Shown here: piece after piece, positions 1 to 6,926 of the stretch | How the letters are laid out: every line of letters starts with the position of its first letter | How positions within the stretch are numbered: position 1 is the first letter of the stretch | Assembly (NCBI GenBank): GCA_035708205.1 | Contig: DASSSY010000006.1 | Location: forward strand, 62,001 to 126,000 | DNA length: 64,000 nt | From: DASSSY01 sp035708205 | Lineage (GTDB): Bacteria > Bacteroidota > Bacteroidia > Chitinophagales > Chitinophagaceae | Direction: 5' to 3' | Notes under the pieces: generated by a model | The model's database searches: none | Told to the model about the DNA's origin: nothing | What the model saw: only the letters and a program-made list of their open reading frames with translations | Program-made: the position numbers and the translations under genes

Positions 1-492
1 ATCATCCGGGAGGTCATTTTTTGTTGGCCACGGTTTTTATTCAATTGTTTGATCGCTTAACCATCGCCGGCAACATCAACGGTGTAATCATATGCGGGAA
101 TCTTCATGACCCCGGGGCGTTTTTATAACGGGCTGCTTCCGGCGGCGCCCGGAACGGCAATATTTTCAGCAATCACATTTTCTGCTTATAAAACCCTAAT
201 GGGTAAGGAAGCCAGCTATCGTTCATGCGCTGCTTGGCTTCATAACCTGTGCTCATTTTACCGCCTCGCCCGCCATCTTTCCAGCCCTGGTAATTCATTT
301 TTCGTCAATGGTTAACCGTTTTTGCGGGCAATTGTTCTGGCGGAAAAACATATTTTATGTAATCCTTCGGGCTGAATATCACTTTTTAACAGCTTGTTAT
401 TCATTTTGGCAGGTTTTTCAGACGGTTAACGGCTCCAGGTATGGATAATGCAAATTTTAATAAATTATGTATTGTATTTTAAAGGCTTAATC
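1..492. other. Left-end stretch without a confident gene
   Basis: I see no gene I can support here. Forward open frames are short and have unremarkable composition. The minus strand from about 404 down to 1 reads as short protein-like pieces broken by stops, for example a 30-codon frame at 404-312 and a 41-codon piece rich in G, K and Y at about 290-167. This could be a decayed gene or chance. No family was recognised. Confidence 0.4.
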
Positions 493-522
493 TTTGTTTT
501 TTGGCTTTGATTTATATCTTTG
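493..522 (+). promoter_or_regulatory. Promoter of the small-peptide/sRNA unit
   Basis: A Bacteroidota-type promoter: TTTG at 493-496, an 18-base spacer and TATCTTTG at 515-522, which matches TAnnTTTG. Transcription should start near 527-530. The next possible coding sequences are very short and a strong terminator follows at 690-727, so this promoter appears to serve a transcript of about 200 nt. Confidence 0.6.
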
Positions 523-527
523 TCTGT

Positions 528-611
528 ATGAAAAGAACGGGAATTGCCGAAAACCCAAGAAACAGAGTAGGTATAACCAATAATACTTTCACGAAATGGC
601 TGCATTATTAG
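528..611 (+). CDS. Possible 27-residue leader ORF overlapping the hydrophobic peptide
   Basis: An ATG at 528 lies at or within a base or two of the predicted transcription start and opens a 27-codon frame (begins MKRTGIAENPRN, ends TKWLHY). Its end overlaps the start of the 596-649 frame by 16 bases. The arrangement resembles an upstream ORF coupled to a short hydrophobic peptide, but it may be chance. No similarity is recognised. Confidence 0.2.
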   Translation: MKRTGIAENPRNRVGITNNTFTKWLHY

Positions 612-649
612 CTTTAATCGAAAAGATCTTAGGTTTATTAGGTCTTTAA
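596..649 (+). CDS. Candidate 17-residue hydrophobic peptide
   Basis: This frame encodes MAALLALIEKILGLLGL. It is almost entirely Leu, Ile, Ala and Gly with one Glu-Lys pair, as expected for a short membrane-active or amphipathic helix. It lies inside a compact unit with its own promoter (493-522) and a strong intrinsic terminator (690-727), and no other gene fits that transcript. Similar architecture is known for type I toxins and small membrane peptides, but no homologue is recognised. The alternative is that the transcript is a non-coding RNA and the peptide is fortuitous. The composition and the dedicated transcription unit are what raise it above background. Confidence 0.35.
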   Translation: MAALLALIEKILGLLGL

Positions 650-661
650 TCTTGACCTCCA

Positions 662-677
662 ACAGGATTAATCCTGT
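662..677. repeat. Perfect 16-bp palindrome
   Basis: ACAGGATT is followed directly by its reverse complement AATCCTGT. It lies between the 17-codon frame and the terminator, so it would form a second hairpin in the small transcript, or it could be a protein-binding dyad. Confidence 0.5.
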
Positions 678-689
678 CCGAGATTCGCC

Positions 690-727
690 AAAACCGCCAC
701 CGGATGATTTTCCCGGTGGCGGTTTTG
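690..727 (+). terminator. Strong intrinsic terminator
   Basis: A perfect 10-bp GC-rich stem (CCGCCACCGG with CCGGTGGCGG, loop 704-712) is flanked by AAAA upstream and TTTTG downstream. It ends the small unit that starts near 528. Confidence 0.8.
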
Positions 728-857
728 TATTGTGGCGGAAAAAGATGGTGGCTTGTCGTTTAACCGGTTATACGGCCTTTGGCCTCTCATACGTCTCATA
801 GCTGGCCGGGTCATTCATCGCCTCATTTGCGGCAGCCAAAATCAGCTTTCCTTTTCG

Positions 858-865
858 TACCTTTG
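858..865 (+). promoter_or_regulatory. -7 element before the ureohydrolase gene
   Basis: TACCTTTG matches TAnnTTTG and lies 27 bases before the ATG at 893. No well-spaced -33 TTTG was found. Confidence 0.5.
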
Positions 866-892
866 TCCCCTTAATTTTAATTTGGCATCATC

Positions 893-1942
893 ATGAACAA
901 TGTGCTGCAGAGTTTTGACCCGAATGCGCCGGGATTGAAAAACAATAACATCTTTGGGCTCCCCTTTAGCGAGGACGACGCAGAAGTCATTTTAATTCCC
1001 ATACCTTGGGAGGTGACCGTAAGCTACCGGCAGGGTACCTCAAGGGGCCCGGAGCAAATATTTGACGCTTCCGTTCAGGTGGATCTGTTCGATCCGGATT
1101 TTAAGGATGTTTGGAAAAAGGGGTTTTACATGTTACCGGTGGATAAGAATATCCGCAATAAGAGTGATTATCTCCGCAGCTGTGCCGAGCTTATTATCGG
1201 CTGCCTTTATGATAATTGTCCTATTGATAAAAATAACCAGTTATGTTCCAAGCTTCGGGAAGTGAATGAAGGCGGCAAGTTTCTCATGGACTGGCTTTAT
1301 GATATTTCCTCCCGCTTGTTGAAATCGGGTAAAAAAGTGGGCTTGGTAGGCGGCGACCACAGCACGCCTTTGGGTTATATCAAGGCCCTGGGTAACAAAC
1401 ATCCCGATTTTGGCCTGTTGCATATTGACGCCCATTCTGATCTCCGGGTGGCCTATGAAGGGTTTACTTATTCGCACGCCTCAATTATGTATAATGTCCT
1501 TCAGGAAGTACCGCAAGTGTCCAAGTTGGTCCAGGTGGGCATCCGGGATTATTGCGATGAGGAGCTGGAAGTGATCAATAACAGCAATGGCCGCGTGAAA
1601 GCCTTTTTTGACCGGGATATTAAAGAGGCGCAATTTGGCGGTACACAGTGGGTGACCATTGTGGAACAGATCATTGAGACCTTACCTGAGAATATTTATA
1701 TCAGCTTTGATATTGACGGTTTAGACCCGAAATTGTGTCCGAACACCGGAACACCTGTCCCTGGCGGGTTTGAATTGGAACAAATTTTCTTTTTATTGAA
1801 AAAGATCCGGGAAAAAGGTAAGAAGATCATTGGCTTCGACCTTAATGAAGTGTCCAGCGGGGCCAAGGGGAATGACTGCATCGACCCGATTGTCGGCGCC
1901 CGCGCCCTGTATAATCTTTGTAACCATCTGGCCGTGTCATAA
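893..1942 (+). CDS. Agmatinase/formimidoylglutamase-type ureohydrolase
   Basis: A 349-residue member of the arginase/agmatinase/formimidoylglutamase fold. These binuclear manganese enzymes hydrolyse a guanidino or formimino group to release urea or formamide. The metal-ligand blocks are all present in order: GGDHS near residue 153, HIDAHSDLR near 176 and SFDIDGLDP near 270, followed by the conserved NTGTPVPGG loop. Length is normal for Bacteroidota agmatinase-family proteins, which carry an inserted helical segment (about residues 95-135 here). The start is the first ATG after the -7 element at 858-865. No arginine decarboxylase or histidine-degradation gene lies nearby, so the substrate is not settled; agmatine is the best guess. 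Confidence 0.85.
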   Translation: MNNVLQSFDPNAPGLKNNNIFGLPFSEDDAEVILIPIPWEVTVSYRQGTSRGPEQIFDASVQVDLFDPDFKDVWKKGFYMLPVDKNIRNKSDYLRSCAELIIGCLYDNCPIDKNNQLCSKLREVNEGGKFLMDWLYDISSRLLKSGKKVGLVGGDHSTPLGYIKALGNKHPDFGLLHIDAHSDLRVAYEGFTYSHASIMYNVLQEVPQVSKLVQVGIRDYCDEELEVINNSNGRVKAFFDRDIKEAQFGGTQWVTIVEQIIETLPENIYISFDIDGLDPKLCPNTGTPVPGGFELEQIFFLLKKIREKGKKIIGFDLNEVSSGAKGNDCIDPIVGARALYNLCNHLAVS

Positions 1943-1982
1943 GGCGCTTCCTGGCCGGTATTATACGCCACAACTTTTTAAC

Positions 1983-2648
1983 ATGGACAACAACACGGTT
2001 GCTCAGAATACCTACCAGATTACCATTCATCAAAATCGCTTGAAGCGCCATCAGGTTACGGCGCTGCATCTGATGATCGGCTTTTTGCTTTTGCTTATGG
2101 GCGTCGTGACCTGGATGGTCCCCTCGTCAATCAAAACGGAATCCTTTGCATTTTTGGATGTTGCGGGCATTGCTTATGCGTCTTTTGGTCTGTGTTTAAT
2201 TGTGGTGTCGGTATTCTTTAACCGGCGGCTCGTTCAAAAGCCGTTAGGTAATCAGTTGCTTAGGGTCATTGAAGCATTGGTGCTCCTGTCCATCTTGGTC
2301 TATACGCTCTTTCAGAAATGGTACCTGCCTTTTGGCTATTCCGCCGCGGCTTTACTGGTCATTGTTTTTGCTTATTTATGGGAAAAGGACGCCCAGTCGG
2401 AGAAGGTGGTGGCCGTTTCTGAAAAAGGCATTTATATCCCCGGCTTTTTCAAAAGCCTGGATCTGCCCTGGCAGGACATTAGCCGGGTTATTCTAAAGCA
2501 CGCCATCCTGACCATTGATTGCCATGATAATCATTTATATCAGTTTCAGGTAACAGACGTTAAGGCCGACGATCCCGAAGAACCTTTGTCTGTTTTCAGT
2601 CTTAGGATGATGGCCGCACACGAACATTTGCCTAAAAGCGACTGGTAA
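1983..2648 (+). CDS. Membrane protein with C-terminal PH-like cytosolic domain
   Basis: A 221-residue protein not recognised as a named family. After a polar N-terminus (about 25 residues) there are four hydrophobic helices at roughly residues 27-47, 58-77, 90-108 and 113-132. A soluble segment of about 85 residues follows (EKGIYIPGFFKSLDLPWQDI...), with the look of a short PH-like or bPH2 beta domain. The frame is open further upstream into the preceding gene, but ATG 1983 is the sensible start because it follows that gene's stop by 40 bases and leads straight into the membrane region. It is probably cotranscribed with the ureohydrolase. Function unknown. Confidence 0.7.
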   Translation: MDNNTVAQNTYQITIHQNRLKRHQVTALHLMIGFLLLLMGVVTWMVPSSIKTESFAFLDVAGIAYASFGLCLIVVSVFFNRRLVQKPLGNQLLRVIEALVLLSILVYTLFQKWYLPFGYSAAALLVIVFAYLWEKDAQSEKVVAVSEKGIYIPGFFKSLDLPWQDISRVILKHAILTIDCHDNHLYQFQVTDVKADDPEEPLSVFSLRMMAAHEHLPKSDW

Positions 2649-2721
2649 AGCCCTTTTAATCTAAGATCTGCGATGTCTGATGTAGGGGAAGTATGCATGA
2701 TGCACCACTTTTAGTTACCAA

Positions 2722-2750
2722 ACGCCATTACGAGGAACGCAGCGATCTTT
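2722..2750. repeat. Degenerate dispersed-repeat-like segment
   Basis: The text around CATTACGAGGAACGCAGCGA resembles the widespread intergenic repeat with core CATTGCGAGGAACGAAGCAA that I know from many bacterial genomes. Only one imperfect copy is seen in this window, between two convergent genes. Confidence 0.4.
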
Positions 2751-2896
2751 AAAAGGACTATTATGCTTTCGTGTGTAAAAATTCCTTTGTGACTGCGACA
2801 CCGTCAGGCAAAATATAAGCAAAATCGAACTGTAAAAGTCTTTGCCGGCTTAGCGGGCCTTTGCGCCGTTGTGAGAATAAGGCATTTCCCGATTTT

Positions 2897-3871
2897 TTAA
2901 AACAACGGTTTTTTCAGAGCTTCGCAAAACTCCATCCAGGTATCCCGGACAATTTCCGCGGCCGGCTTAAGTTCCGAGATGCCCGCGCTGACCTGGCCGA
3001 TCTCCAGCTCCCCTTCATCCATATTGCCTTCAAACATCCCCTTTTTAGCCCTGCCGCGGCCTAACAATTCGCTGAGCTTTTCGGCAGGCCAGCCTTCGGC
3101 TTCGCCCTGTGCCACCTGTTGGTAAAAATGATTTTTAATTAGCCTTACGGGCACTAATTTTTTAAGTGCCAGAACAGTATCGCCTTCAAGGGATGACAGG
3201 ATTTTGTTTTTGAAATTGATATGGCTGGAAGCTTCCGGGCTACACACGAAACGGGTACCCATCTGCACACCTTCCGCGCCTAATACCATTGCCGCCAGCA
3301 TGGCCCGGCCGCCGCTGATACCGCCGGCGGCAATCAAGGGAATGTCGATGGCCTTGCGTACTTCGGGAATAAGGCAAAGTGTCGTGGTTTCTTCCCTGCC
3401 GTTGTGTCCGCCGGCTTCAAAACCCTCTGCCACGACCGCATCTACCCCCGCCGCCTGGCTCTTTGCCGCGAATTTGGCGCTGCTCACCACATGAACTACC
3501 TTAATGCCGTTATCTTTTAGTTTTGTTGTCCATGTTTTCGGGTTTCCGGCAGAAGTGAAGACAACCGGCACCTTTTCCCTGATGACGGTTTCAACATGTT
3601 TATCAATGTCGGGATAGAGCAGCGGCAGGTTTACCGCAAAAGGACCATTGGTAGCCGCTTTGCACTTTTGAATATGTTCTTCCAAAACCTGTGGATACAT
3701 GCTTCCGGCACCAATCATGCCTAAGCCGCCGGCGTTACTGACCGCTGAAGCGAGGCGCCAGCCGGAAGCCCAGATCATGCCCGCCTGAATAATGGGAAAG
3801 CTGATGCCGAAAAGCCTGGTAATCCTGTTTTCAAAATCCTTTGCCTGGTTTGCCGATGAATTGATTTGCAT
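2897..3871 (-). CDS. Nitronate monooxygenase (2-nitropropane dioxygenase family)
   Basis: A 324-residue FMN-dependent TIM-barrel enzyme that oxidises alkyl nitronates such as propionate-3-nitronate to carbonyl compounds and nitrite. The N-terminal FPIIQAGM block, the SNAGGLGMIG strand, the EGFEAGGHNG loop near residue 155 and the phosphate-binding IAAGGISGGRAMLAAMVLGAEGVQMGTRF block (about 180-210, quoted here only as a landmark by its start IAAGGISGG) fit the family. Length is typical. A minus-strand -7 element (3895-3902) lies 23 bases upstream of the start. It converges with the upstream genes and is probably a single-gene unit. Confidence 0.85.
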   Translation of the reverse strand: MQINSSANQAKDFENRITRLFGISFPIIQAGMIWASGWRLASAVSNAGGLGMIGAGSMYPQVLEEHIQKCKAATNGPFAVNLPLLYPDIDKHVETVIREKVPVVFTSAGNPKTWTTKLKDNGIKVVHVVSSAKFAAKSQAAGVDAVVAEGFEAGGHNGREETTTLCLIPEVRKAIDIPLIAAGGISGGRAMLAAMVLGAEGVQMGTRFVCSPEASSHINFKNKILSSLEGDTVLALKKLVPVRLIKNHFYQQVAQGEAEGWPAEKLSELLGRGRAKKGMFEGNMDEGELEIGQVSAGISELKPAAEIVRDTWMEFCEALKKPLF

Positions 3872-3894
3872 AGTGCCGATGTTTCAGAGAATGG

Positions 3895-3902
3895 CAAATG
3901 TA
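3895..3902 (-). promoter_or_regulatory. -7 element of the nitronate monooxygenase gene
   Basis: On the minus strand this reads TACATTTG, matching TAnnTTTG, 23 bases before the start codon at 3871. Confidence 0.5.
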
Positions 3903-4218
3903 ATCAATTGCTGTTTGTTTAAGCGTTTCGGCTCTTACCATGATGATCTCCGTTCAATCTCATTCGCCAATACCGTCCAGGCATGCCAAAGGGATTCTTG
4001 TTAACGATTATATTGCTCAGGGCATCAACGGCCTTTTAAAAAAGAATATTTCCCAAATGTAATGTTGTTATACCGTTTCGATACCTGAAACTTCTGCCGT
4101 TTTTACTGTTGGGGCATAAAAGATTAGGTCAAAAATTAAGAGTAGCCATTGAAAAGTATTTTAACGGACCATTTGCCGCTTATAGCTTCCTGAAGTTTTC
4201 TTAGCTTTTTATTTAGCT
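3903..4218. other. Intergenic, nothing recognised
   Basis: About 300 bases between the divergent nitronate monooxygenase and two-component cassettes. I see no ORF of coding character and no clear hairpin. The promoter-proximal dyad is annotated separately at 4219-4238. Confidence 0.5.
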
Positions 4219-4238
4219 AATGGGTGAAAACCCCCATT
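4219..4238. promoter_or_regulatory. Dyad repeat copy 1, upstream of the two-component operon
   Basis: AATGGG and CCCATT form an inverted repeat around TGAAAACC. The 16 bases AATGGGTGAAAACCCC recur exactly at 6658-6673. The core GGGT-N4-ACCC is a dyad of the kind bound by NarL/LuxR-type regulators. It lies 50-69 bases before ATG 4288, a plausible activator position. Binding by the regulator at 6001-6666 is inferred. Confidence 0.55.
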
Positions 4239-4287
4239 TTTTAGCCGGAATGAATGCCCTTATTTTACAAACAAAAAACAAATTATT

Positions 4288-4602
4288 ATGACAATTAACA
4301 AAGACAGCGCCGAAATCATAACTTTGCCTGAAGCGGAAGTCTACACGCACAGCTTTCAGGAGACTTATCCTGGGGAAACAAAAGCTTTTTTTGCCGGTAT
4401 TAACAAACTAAAACAAGTGCTGGAGCAGGATGGTTGTATCGGAATAAGAATATACGCCGGTTTAGACAAAACCACCAACCGGAAAAACTTAGTGTTGGTG
4501 GGCGTGGATGCTTTAGGGCGGGATATGGTGAACGGGACGCTTTTAGAACAACTTAATCCTTGTCCTCCTAACTGCGACAACAATAGTGTATTGATCTTAT
4601 AA
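4288..4602 (+). CDS. Small conserved-looking protein heading the two-component operon
   Basis: A 104-residue soluble protein with no signal peptide and no recognised family. The N-terminal half is mostly helical; a central strand pair (IGIRIYAGLDKT, NLVLVGVDALG) is followed by a Cys-containing tail (NPCPPNCDNN) that could bind metal or form a disulfide. It starts 50 bases after the dyad at 4219-4238 and ends 7 bases before the next gene, so it is almost certainly cotranscribed with the 7-TM protein, kinase and regulator. Its role in the cassette is unknown. Confidence 0.7.
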   Translation: MTINKDSAEIITLPEAEVYTHSFQETYPGETKAFFAGINKLKQVLEQDGCIGIRIYAGLDKTTNRKNLVLVGVDALGRDMVNGTLLEQLNPCPPNCDNNSVLIL

Positions 4603-4609
4603 AATAATA

Positions 4610-5245
4610 GTGATAGTAACTGTTTTATTTTATGGTGCTTTATTGTCGGGCTTTCTTCCCTGGGTGCTATTTTGCTTCCGGAAGAAAGCTTTCGTTTTTT
4701 TATCTCATCCGGCTGCGCCTTACCTGCTGTATCTCTTTTTAGCAACTTTATATGAGTTAATAGAAACTCAGATATTTCATATCAATACATCGTATTGGTT
4801 TCAAATTAGTATAGGAATAGAAATAGTTACACTGTATTACTATTTTCGAAAAATTGGAGGAGATAATAAAAAATACTTAATGATAGGAGCGGTTATCGCA
4901 GCAATAATTTTTTATGCTTCATCTTTTATATTTTGGAGAGAGGAAAGTTCGTTAAATACTTTGGGAATTAACCATATTGCACTTTTCGTTTTGGTGCTGG
5001 TGGGTTTGCTCATCTGGACACAACGCCTATTCCGGGATGCGGTGGTGAGAGATTTATGGACCTACAGTGATTTTTATTTTGTGGCAGGCATTGCCTTTTA
5101 TTATTTTGCTACCTTATTTCTGTTTCTCTTCAGCCGGTATATTTATGCACATCATCTTGGGTTTTCTAATTACTGGGTGCTGAATATCGTAGCGGCCCTG
5201 ATATTGAGATCAACCTTAACTTTAGGCGTATGGAAAATCCGGTAA
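4610..5245 (+). CDS. Seven-helix membrane protein, possible sensory partner of the kinase
   Basis: A 211-residue protein that starts at GTG 4610, 7 bases after the previous stop. It has about seven hydrophobic helices (near 3-22, 38-55, 62-80, 90-108, 120-138, 155-175 and 188-205) with very short loops and no soluble domain. It overlaps the kinase start by 16 bases. The kinase itself has only one N-terminal helix and no sensory domain, so this protein may supply the membrane sensing function; that is inferred from context. The family is not recognised. Its codon use is visibly more AT-rich (4745-4960) than its neighbours. Confidence 0.65.
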   Translation: MIVTVLFYGALLSGFLPWVLFCFRKKAFVFLSHPAAPYLLYLFLATLYELIETQIFHINTSYWFQISIGIEIVTLYYYFRKIGGDNKKYLMIGAVIAAIIFYASSFIFWREESSLNTLGINHIALFVLVLVGLLIWTQRLFRDAVVRDLWTYSDFYFVAGIAFYYFATLFLFLFSRYIYAHHLGFSNYWVLNIVAALILRSTLTLGVWKIR

Positions 5246-6007
5246 TACTGATGTTCTGGGCAGGCACGGCCGTAATGCTGCTGGCTGCCGTTAGCATTAT
5301 TTTGGTTGTGGCGCTTTATCATAACAAAGTGCGGAAAATGCAGCAACAGGAAACGGAATGGATACTAACTAATACTATCGACACAGAAAAAAAAGAAAGA
5401 AAAAGAATAGCTGCCGATCTGCATGACAGTATCGGCGGCGATTTGCTGGCGATCAGTAACTTTCTGGCGCTTTTGGACAAGTACGTTTCTGGCAAGGAGG
5501 GAAAAAAACTGCATTGGGAGGTGTCTGAGATATTATTAAATTCCCTGAGCAATATTCAGCGCATCAGTTATAACCTGATGCCGCCGGATATTGAGGAAGC
5601 CGGCTTTGCGGCCGCCTTGCGCGAATATTTCAGCAGGCTGCGTAAAACAGGTAAAGTAACGATTACGGAGGTTTATAATGGTGAATCTCTATTAGTGCCG
5701 GTGGCGCAGCAGTACGAATTGTTCCGCATTGTACAGGAAGCCACCGGCAACCTGCTCAGGCATGGGGCAATTTCTAAAATAAATTTCAGCCTGAGCAGGA
5801 ATGCCGTTGCTGCAAATAGTGTTGGAGGATGATGGGAGGCCTTTCGACTTCTATGCAGCTTTAAAGGAAAACCGGGGGCTGGGACTGTACAATATTCATT
5901 CCCGCTGCCGGCGCATCGGCGCCCGGCTGAAGCAAGAACCTTTCGAGGGCGGAAACCGTATGGTTTTGTTTTATGATGAAAAGGAAAAACAAAGTAAAAA
6001 ATGCTGA
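5230..6007 (+). pseudogene. NarX/LiaS-type sensor histidine kinase split by a frameshift
   Basis: The first part (5230-5832) has one transmembrane helix (about residues 6-28), a short coiled coil, the HisKA_3 phospho-acceptor block ERKRIAADLHDSIGGDLLA and the N-box region FRIVQEATGNLLRHG. It then runs into a stop at 5830-5832. The missing ATP-binding G-boxes (LEDDGRPFD, ENRGLGLYNIHSR) continue in the next frame from 5795 to 6007. The crossover must lie between about 5793 and 5830, equivalent to one extra or two missing bases. Rejoined, the protein would have about 257 residues, normal for a short HisKA_3 kinase. The last 7 bases overlap the regulator start. It may be a true inactivating mutation, an assembly error or, less likely, programmed frameshifting; no slippery homopolymer is present. 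Confidence 0.75.
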
Positions 6008-6666
6008 AGATTGCTATTGCCGAAGACCAGGCGCTTGTCCGGAAGAGTATGGCGCTGCTGATTGCCAGGGAAACCGATATGCAGGTAGTGGCCGAAGCTG
6101 GTGACGGCCGGGAATTACTGGCTCAGCTAGAGAAAATCCGTGCGGATATTGTGTTGCTAGATGTGCAGATGCCCCTTTTGGACGGCTTTGAGACCGCCCG
6201 GCAGCTCCGGGTGGCACGCCCCGAGCTGCGCATACTGATGCTGAGCCTTAGAGATGACATAGCGGCACTTCGCAAGGCCATTGACGCCGGCGCCAACGGC
6301 TATTTTACCAAAAATGCCCCGCCCGAAGAACTGATACAGGCGCTCCGGAGGGTTGGCCGAGAGGGCTTTTACCTGGAACAAAATCTTTCTCGCCTTATGG
6401 ATATTATTGTTCCTGGGAAAGCGTTGGACGAACGGCGACCCATGCCGTATATTACGCCGCGGGAAAAAGAAGTTATCTGCCTGTCGGCAATGGGACTGGC
6501 GGGCAAGGAAGTAGCCGACCGCTTATTTATCAGTCTTCGCACCGTAGAGCGACATAAAGCTAACCTGATGGAAAGGGCAGGCAGCTCTAATTTTATTGGC
6601 GTCATTATCTATGCTCTCACCAGAGGATTAATTGAACCCTCGGATCTCTTTCCGGAAAATGGGTGA
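6001..6666 (+). CDS. NarL/FixJ-family response regulator
   Basis: A 221-residue regulator. The receiver domain (about 1-120) has the acidic pair ED at 8-9, phospho-acceptor Asp54 in VLLDVQMPLLDG and the conserved Lys in YFTKNAPPEE. The C-terminal LuxR-type helix-turn-helix (about 150-215) contains ITPREKEVI and KEVADRLFISLRTVERHKAN. All key residues are intact although the kinase in front is frameshifted. ATG 6001 overlaps the kinase stop by 7 bases, suggesting translational coupling. Its stop codon lies inside the second copy of the 16-bp dyad (6658-6673). It probably binds that dyad and controls its own operon and perhaps the M4 protease downstream (inferred). Confidence 0.85.
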   Translation: MLKIAIAEDQALVRKSMALLIARETDMQVVAEAGDGRELLAQLEKIRADIVLLDVQMPLLDGFETARQLRVARPELRILMLSLRDDIAALRKAIDAGANGYFTKNAPPEELIQALRRVGREGFYLEQNLSRLMDIIVPGKALDERRPMPYITPREKEVICLSAMGLAGKEVADRLFISLRTVERHKANLMERAGSSNFIGVIIYALTRGLIEPSDLFPENG

Positions 6667-6673
6667 AAACCCC
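6658..6673. promoter_or_regulatory. Dyad repeat copy 2, upstream of the M4 protease
   Basis: Exact copy of AATGGGTGAAAACCCC found at 4219-4234. It overlaps the response regulator stop codon and lies 254 bases upstream of the M4 protease start at 6927, so it may serve as a distal operator for that gene. The 6667-6926 gap otherwise shows no recognised element. Confidence 0.5.
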
Positions 6674-6926
6674 TATTGATTAAGGAGTGCATACACTATA
6701 GCTTTGTTCGGGTATTAATGTTTTCATAATTGTACCCTTAAGCCATTTTACGTTGATCCAGGTTCTTAGTAGCGTTTATCTTCTACATTTTTATAAAAAT
6801 TACTGCTACCGATCGGGCATGCGGCATCTGTTTTATTTTGGGCATTAATGTTTATTCTCCAATTATTGCTTTCAGATGCTGCTTTTCTTTGTTTCCGCGG
6901 GAATTAAATTTAATAATATTATCAAA

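Noticed and set aside
106..315. 69-codon forward frame
   Set aside because: No promoter, family or codon pattern supports it; composition is odd and it ends in non-coding-like sequence.
465..662. 65-codon minus-strand frame
   Set aside because: It runs antisense through the promoter, short frames and into the palindrome of a better-supported unit.
493..727. 6S RNA
   Set aside because: The length fits, but the 5' and 3' ends do not pair into the long closing stem expected of 6S RNA.
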